A stretch of 7,991 bases of DNA from Omnitrophica bacterium RIFCSPLOWO2_01_FULL_45_10b (GTDB taxonomy: Bacteria > Omnitrophota > Omnitrophia > Omnitrophales > Danuiimicrobiaceae), in assembly GCA_001804205.1 (NCBI GenBank), contig MHFM01000013.1, positions 1 through 7,991 on the forward strand. Direction: 5' to 3'. The notes below the pieces were generated by a model. That model ran no database searches and was not told the origin of the DNA. It worked only from the letters and a program-made list of their open reading frames with translations. A program made the translations under genes and the position numbers. Every line of letters begins with the position of its first letter. The stretch's first letter is position 1. Positions 6,621-7,991 of the stretch are shown in pieces.

Positions 6621-7175
6621 TCATCCCTTATGTCCGCTCCCGGTTGTTTCCAGTTCAATACCCAGGGCATCTGCAGCCCGGTTGATAAAACTGAATAGTG
6701 CCACGACAGATGTAGCTTCCAAAATCTCGCTATCAGACCATCCGGCCTCCTTGAGACCTACGATGTCCGAATCCGTCACTTTGTAGGCGTTTTTCGTTAC
6801 CTTCTCCGCATACTCCAAAAGCCGGAGCGTCTTCTTATCGATCCCGGCCTTGCGGTAATCTTCTCCAATCGTGTTCGCCATCACGGGATCAACCCCATAC
6901 TGCTTCATAAAATTTACGTGATGCGATAAGCAATAACCACATTGATTGATTTTTGATGTCAAAGCAGCGATCATTTCCTTTATCGAGCGTGGCAGTTTTG
7001 TTTCCGCAACCATGATGGTCTGAAAGATTTTCATATGCGCCTCAAAAAGCTCCGGCCAAATTGAGAAAATCTTCACCACGTTTGGCACAACCCCCATCTG
7101 GCTCTTCATCATGCCGTAAACTTGTCCGATCATTCCTTCCGCTTGATTTTCTTCAATCACTGAAATCCTGCTCAT
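6621..7175 (-). CDS. AhpD/CMD-like peroxidase-related protein
   Basis: A 184-residue all-helical protein of the carboxymuconolactone decarboxylase/AhpD superfamily, closest by eye to the 'uncharacterised peroxidase-related enzyme' group. The redox motif CxxCxxxH is intact: Cys79, Cys82 and His86 in NQCGYCLSHHVNF. The preceding LPRSIKEMIAALTSKIN helix and the later WSDSEILEATSVVALFSFINRAADALG segment fit the family. Such proteins reduce peroxides or pass electrons through their Cys pair. AhpD-like proteins are recurrent neighbours of arsenosugar-type genes, where a thiol-redox role on arsenic species is plausible but unproven. The ATG at 7175 has a near-ideal AGGAGG five bases upstream. It is the first gene after a 72-base gap with two hairpins, and is followed 42 bases later by the HPr gene. 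Confidence 0.9.
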   Translation of the reverse strand: MSRISVIEENQAEGMIGQVYGMMKSQMGVVPNVVKIFSIWPELFEAHMKIFQTIMVAETKLPRSIKEMIAALTSKINQCGYCLSHHVNFMKQYGVDPVMANTIGEDYRKAGIDKKTLRLLEYAEKVTKNAYKVTDSDIVGLKEAGWSDSEILEATSVVALFSFINRAADALGIELETTGSGHKG

Positions 7176-7180
7176 CGCTT

Positions 7181-7186
7181 CCTCCT
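7181..7186 (-). promoter_or_regulatory. Strong Shine-Dalgarno site of the peroxidase-like gene
   Basis: AGGAGG ends five bases before the ATG at 7175. It is the best ribosome site in the window and stands immediately downstream of hairpin B, which leaves the site itself unpaired. Confidence 0.7.
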
Positions 7187-7194
7187 TGGTTATC

Positions 7195-7217
7195 GCTTAC
7201 GGCCCATTGCCGTAAGC
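7195..7217. repeat. Perfect 9-bp inverted repeat (hairpin B), loop of 5
   Basis: GCTTACGGC pairs perfectly with GCCGTAAGC around a five-base loop, in the gap between the oxidoreductase and the peroxidase-like gene. On the minus-strand transcript it is followed by GATAACCAAGGAGG, not a U-tract, so it is not a standard rho-independent terminator. It ends only about ten bases before the AGGAGG ribosome site of the next gene. It could protect mRNA ends, direct processing, or be part of a scattered palindromic repeat family. Confidence 0.7.
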
Positions 7218-7221
7218 ACAC

Positions 7222-7247
7222 CCGTCAGAACTTGACGTTCTGTACGG
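7222..7247. repeat. Bulged 10-bp inverted repeat (hairpin A), loop of 5
   Basis: CCGT-CAGAAC pairs with GTTCTG-ACGG around TTGAC, with one unpaired T (base 7243). It begins directly after the stop of the oxidoreductase gene on the transcribed strand and lies four bases from hairpin B. The two stems together fill most of the 72-base gap. There is no U-run, so termination would be weak at best. Confidence 0.65.
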
Positions 7248-7991
7248 TTAGGAAAACCGAATTAAAGTTTTTGCAAGTTTCGGAAACCATCCCTTGAAAA
7301 GTTTCTCACGGTAGTACTGATCGCATGCTCTTTTCACTGCCTGTGAAAGCGTGGGATAGACATGAATCATTTGCGAAATTTTTGTAATCGGCAGCCTTGC
7401 TTTCATCGCCAGCGCAAATTCATGCAGAAGCTCTCCGGCATGCGGCCCCAACAAATGCACGCCCAAAATCTGGTTCTTCTGGTCACAAACCAGCTTAATA
7501 AAACCATGCCCTTCTCCTTCGATGATGGCACGGTCCACTTCATCAAACCGGAACCGAAAAACCTGGACATTCTTCTCGCCGTATTCTTTCTTGGCCTCGA
7601 CTTCCGTCATGCCAACACGTCCAAGTTCTGGATCGGTGTAAGTGACCCAGGGAACAACACGGTAATCGGCCTTTCGGTTCATAAATGGGAAAAGGGCATT
7701 TGAGACAACGATTCCGGCCTGATACTCCGCAGTATGCGTAAAGGGAAAAGGCCCGCACACATCCCCGCAAGCAAAGATATGCTTTTGGTTCGTCCGCATA
7801 TCCAATCCTACTTTGATTCCTTTTTTATCGTCATATGCAACCCCGGCCAGACTAAGGTTTAAGCCGTCCACATTGGGCGCTCGGCCAATAGAAATCATGA
7901 GTTCTTCCGCCTCAAAATGTTTGATCCCTTCACCGGAACATTCCGCCACAACAACCTTTCTACCCTGTGCCGTTTTTTGGATCTCCTTGAC
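7248..7991 (-). CDS. Mercuric-reductase-like FAD/NAD(P) disulfide oxidoreductase (5' end beyond the window)
   Basis: The last 247 residues of a class I pyridine nucleotide-disulfide oxidoreductase; the frame is open through base 7991, so the FAD-binding N-terminus and redox CxxxxC motif are outside. Visible are ISIGRAPNVDGLNL, where the NAD(P) domain meets the FAD domain, and FACGDVCGPFPFTHTAEYQA, the FAD-binding block. The dimerisation domain runs from YTDPELGRVGMTE to HLLGPHAGELLHEFALAMK and IHVYPTLSQAV. In lipoamide dehydrogenases this last block reads H-x-HPT-x-SE, with a catalytic His and Glu; here they are Tyr and Gln, as in MerA-like enzymes with Tyr at the His position. The vicinal Cys pair at the end of true MerA is missing (the protein ends LIRFS). 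So it is MerA-like but probably not a mercuric reductase. Close relatives are frequent in selenodomain/arsenosugar clusters, which fits the neighbours. Confidence 0.9.
   Translation of the reverse strand, partial: VKEIQKTAQGRKVVVAECSGEGIKHFEAEELMISIGRAPNVDGLNLSLAGVAYDDKKGIKVGLDMRTNQKHIFACGDVCGPFPFTHTAEYQAGIVVSNALFPFMNRKADYRVVPWVTYTDPELGRVGMTEVEAKKEYGEKNVQVFRFRFDEVDRAIIEGEGHGFIKLVCDQKNQILGVHLLGPHAGELLHEFALAMKARLPITKISQMIHVYPTLSQAVKRACDQYYREKLFKGWFPKLAKTLIRFS

Noticed and set aside
6283..6624. 113-codon minus-strand frame whose ATG overlaps the peroxidase-like stop as ATGA
   Set aside because: It looks like a neat coupled start, but it runs out of frame across the HPr gene, whose His and Ser motifs are unmistakable. 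The product has low-complexity, non-family composition.
7195..7247. Rho-independent terminator after the oxidoreductase gene
   Set aside because: The stems are good but no U-run follows either on the minus strand, and the next gene in the same direction begins right after with its own strong ribosome site.
7248..7991. True mercuric reductase (merA) in a mercury-resistance operon
   Set aside because: The C-terminal Cys pair of MerA is missing, and no other mer genes are seen.

Overview
The window is a single block of ten tightly packed genes, all transcribed from the minus strand (right to left in window coordinates). It is cut at both ends: the first gene in the reading direction enters from beyond the right edge and the last runs off the left edge. 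Most junctions are overlaps or gaps of a few bases (4-nt ATGA, 1-nt TGATG, an 11-nt overlap, and gaps of 2, 4 and 10 bases), so this looks like one long operon. I see no internal promoter or rho-independent terminator, and no RNA genes, IS elements or CRISPR arrays. The largest non-coding gap is about 72 bases (7176-7247) and it holds two strong inverted repeats.

In transcription order: (1) C-terminal part of a mercuric-reductase-like FAD/NAD(P) disulfide oxidoreductase (7248-7991); (2) AhpD/CMD-fold peroxidase-related protein with CxxCxxxH (6621-7175); (3) HPr-like phosphocarrier (6267-6578); (4) cytoplasmic GH1 beta-glycosidase (4964-6256); (5) multi-pass GT-C/GT87-like membrane glycosyltransferase (3516-4961); (6) GT2 glycosyltransferase of the 'rSAM/selenodomain-associated transferase 2' type (2878-3588); (7) CofC-like nucleotidyl/glycosyl-transferase of the 'rSAM/selenodomain-associated transferase 1' type (2286-2888); (8) long-form arsenite S-adenosylmethionine methyltransferase ArsM (1100-2281); (9) small DUF2582-type winged-helix protein (873-1100); (10) PiT-family inorganic phosphate transporter, missing its C-terminus (1-876).

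The combination of ArsM with both selenodomain-associated transferases, an AhpD-like protein and a MerA-like flavoprotein marks this as an organoarsenic locus related to arsenosugar biosynthesis clusters. In characterised systems ArsM makes dimethylarsenite, and the radical SAM enzyme ArsS adds a 5'-deoxyadenosyl group that is later processed to a dimethylarsinoyl-riboside. ArsS is not in the window; it may lie to the right of base 7991. What is unusual here is the extra carbohydrate machinery embedded in the operon (GH1, GT-C and HPr) together with a phosphate/arsenate-type permease and a small winged-helix protein. A working model, which is inference, is: arsenate enters with phosphate through PiT, thiol/redox enzymes handle the trivalent forms, ArsM methylates, and the three transferases plus the glycosidase build or trim a glycosylated and possibly membrane-linked arsenic compound.

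Organism: a bacterium, probably Gram-negative, with intermediate GC judged by eye and good Shine-Dalgarno sites. DUF2582-type proteins and the 'HHFTLP' subtype of GH1 would fit little-cultured lineages such as Omnitrophota or Nitrospirota, but the sequence alone does not settle the phylum.
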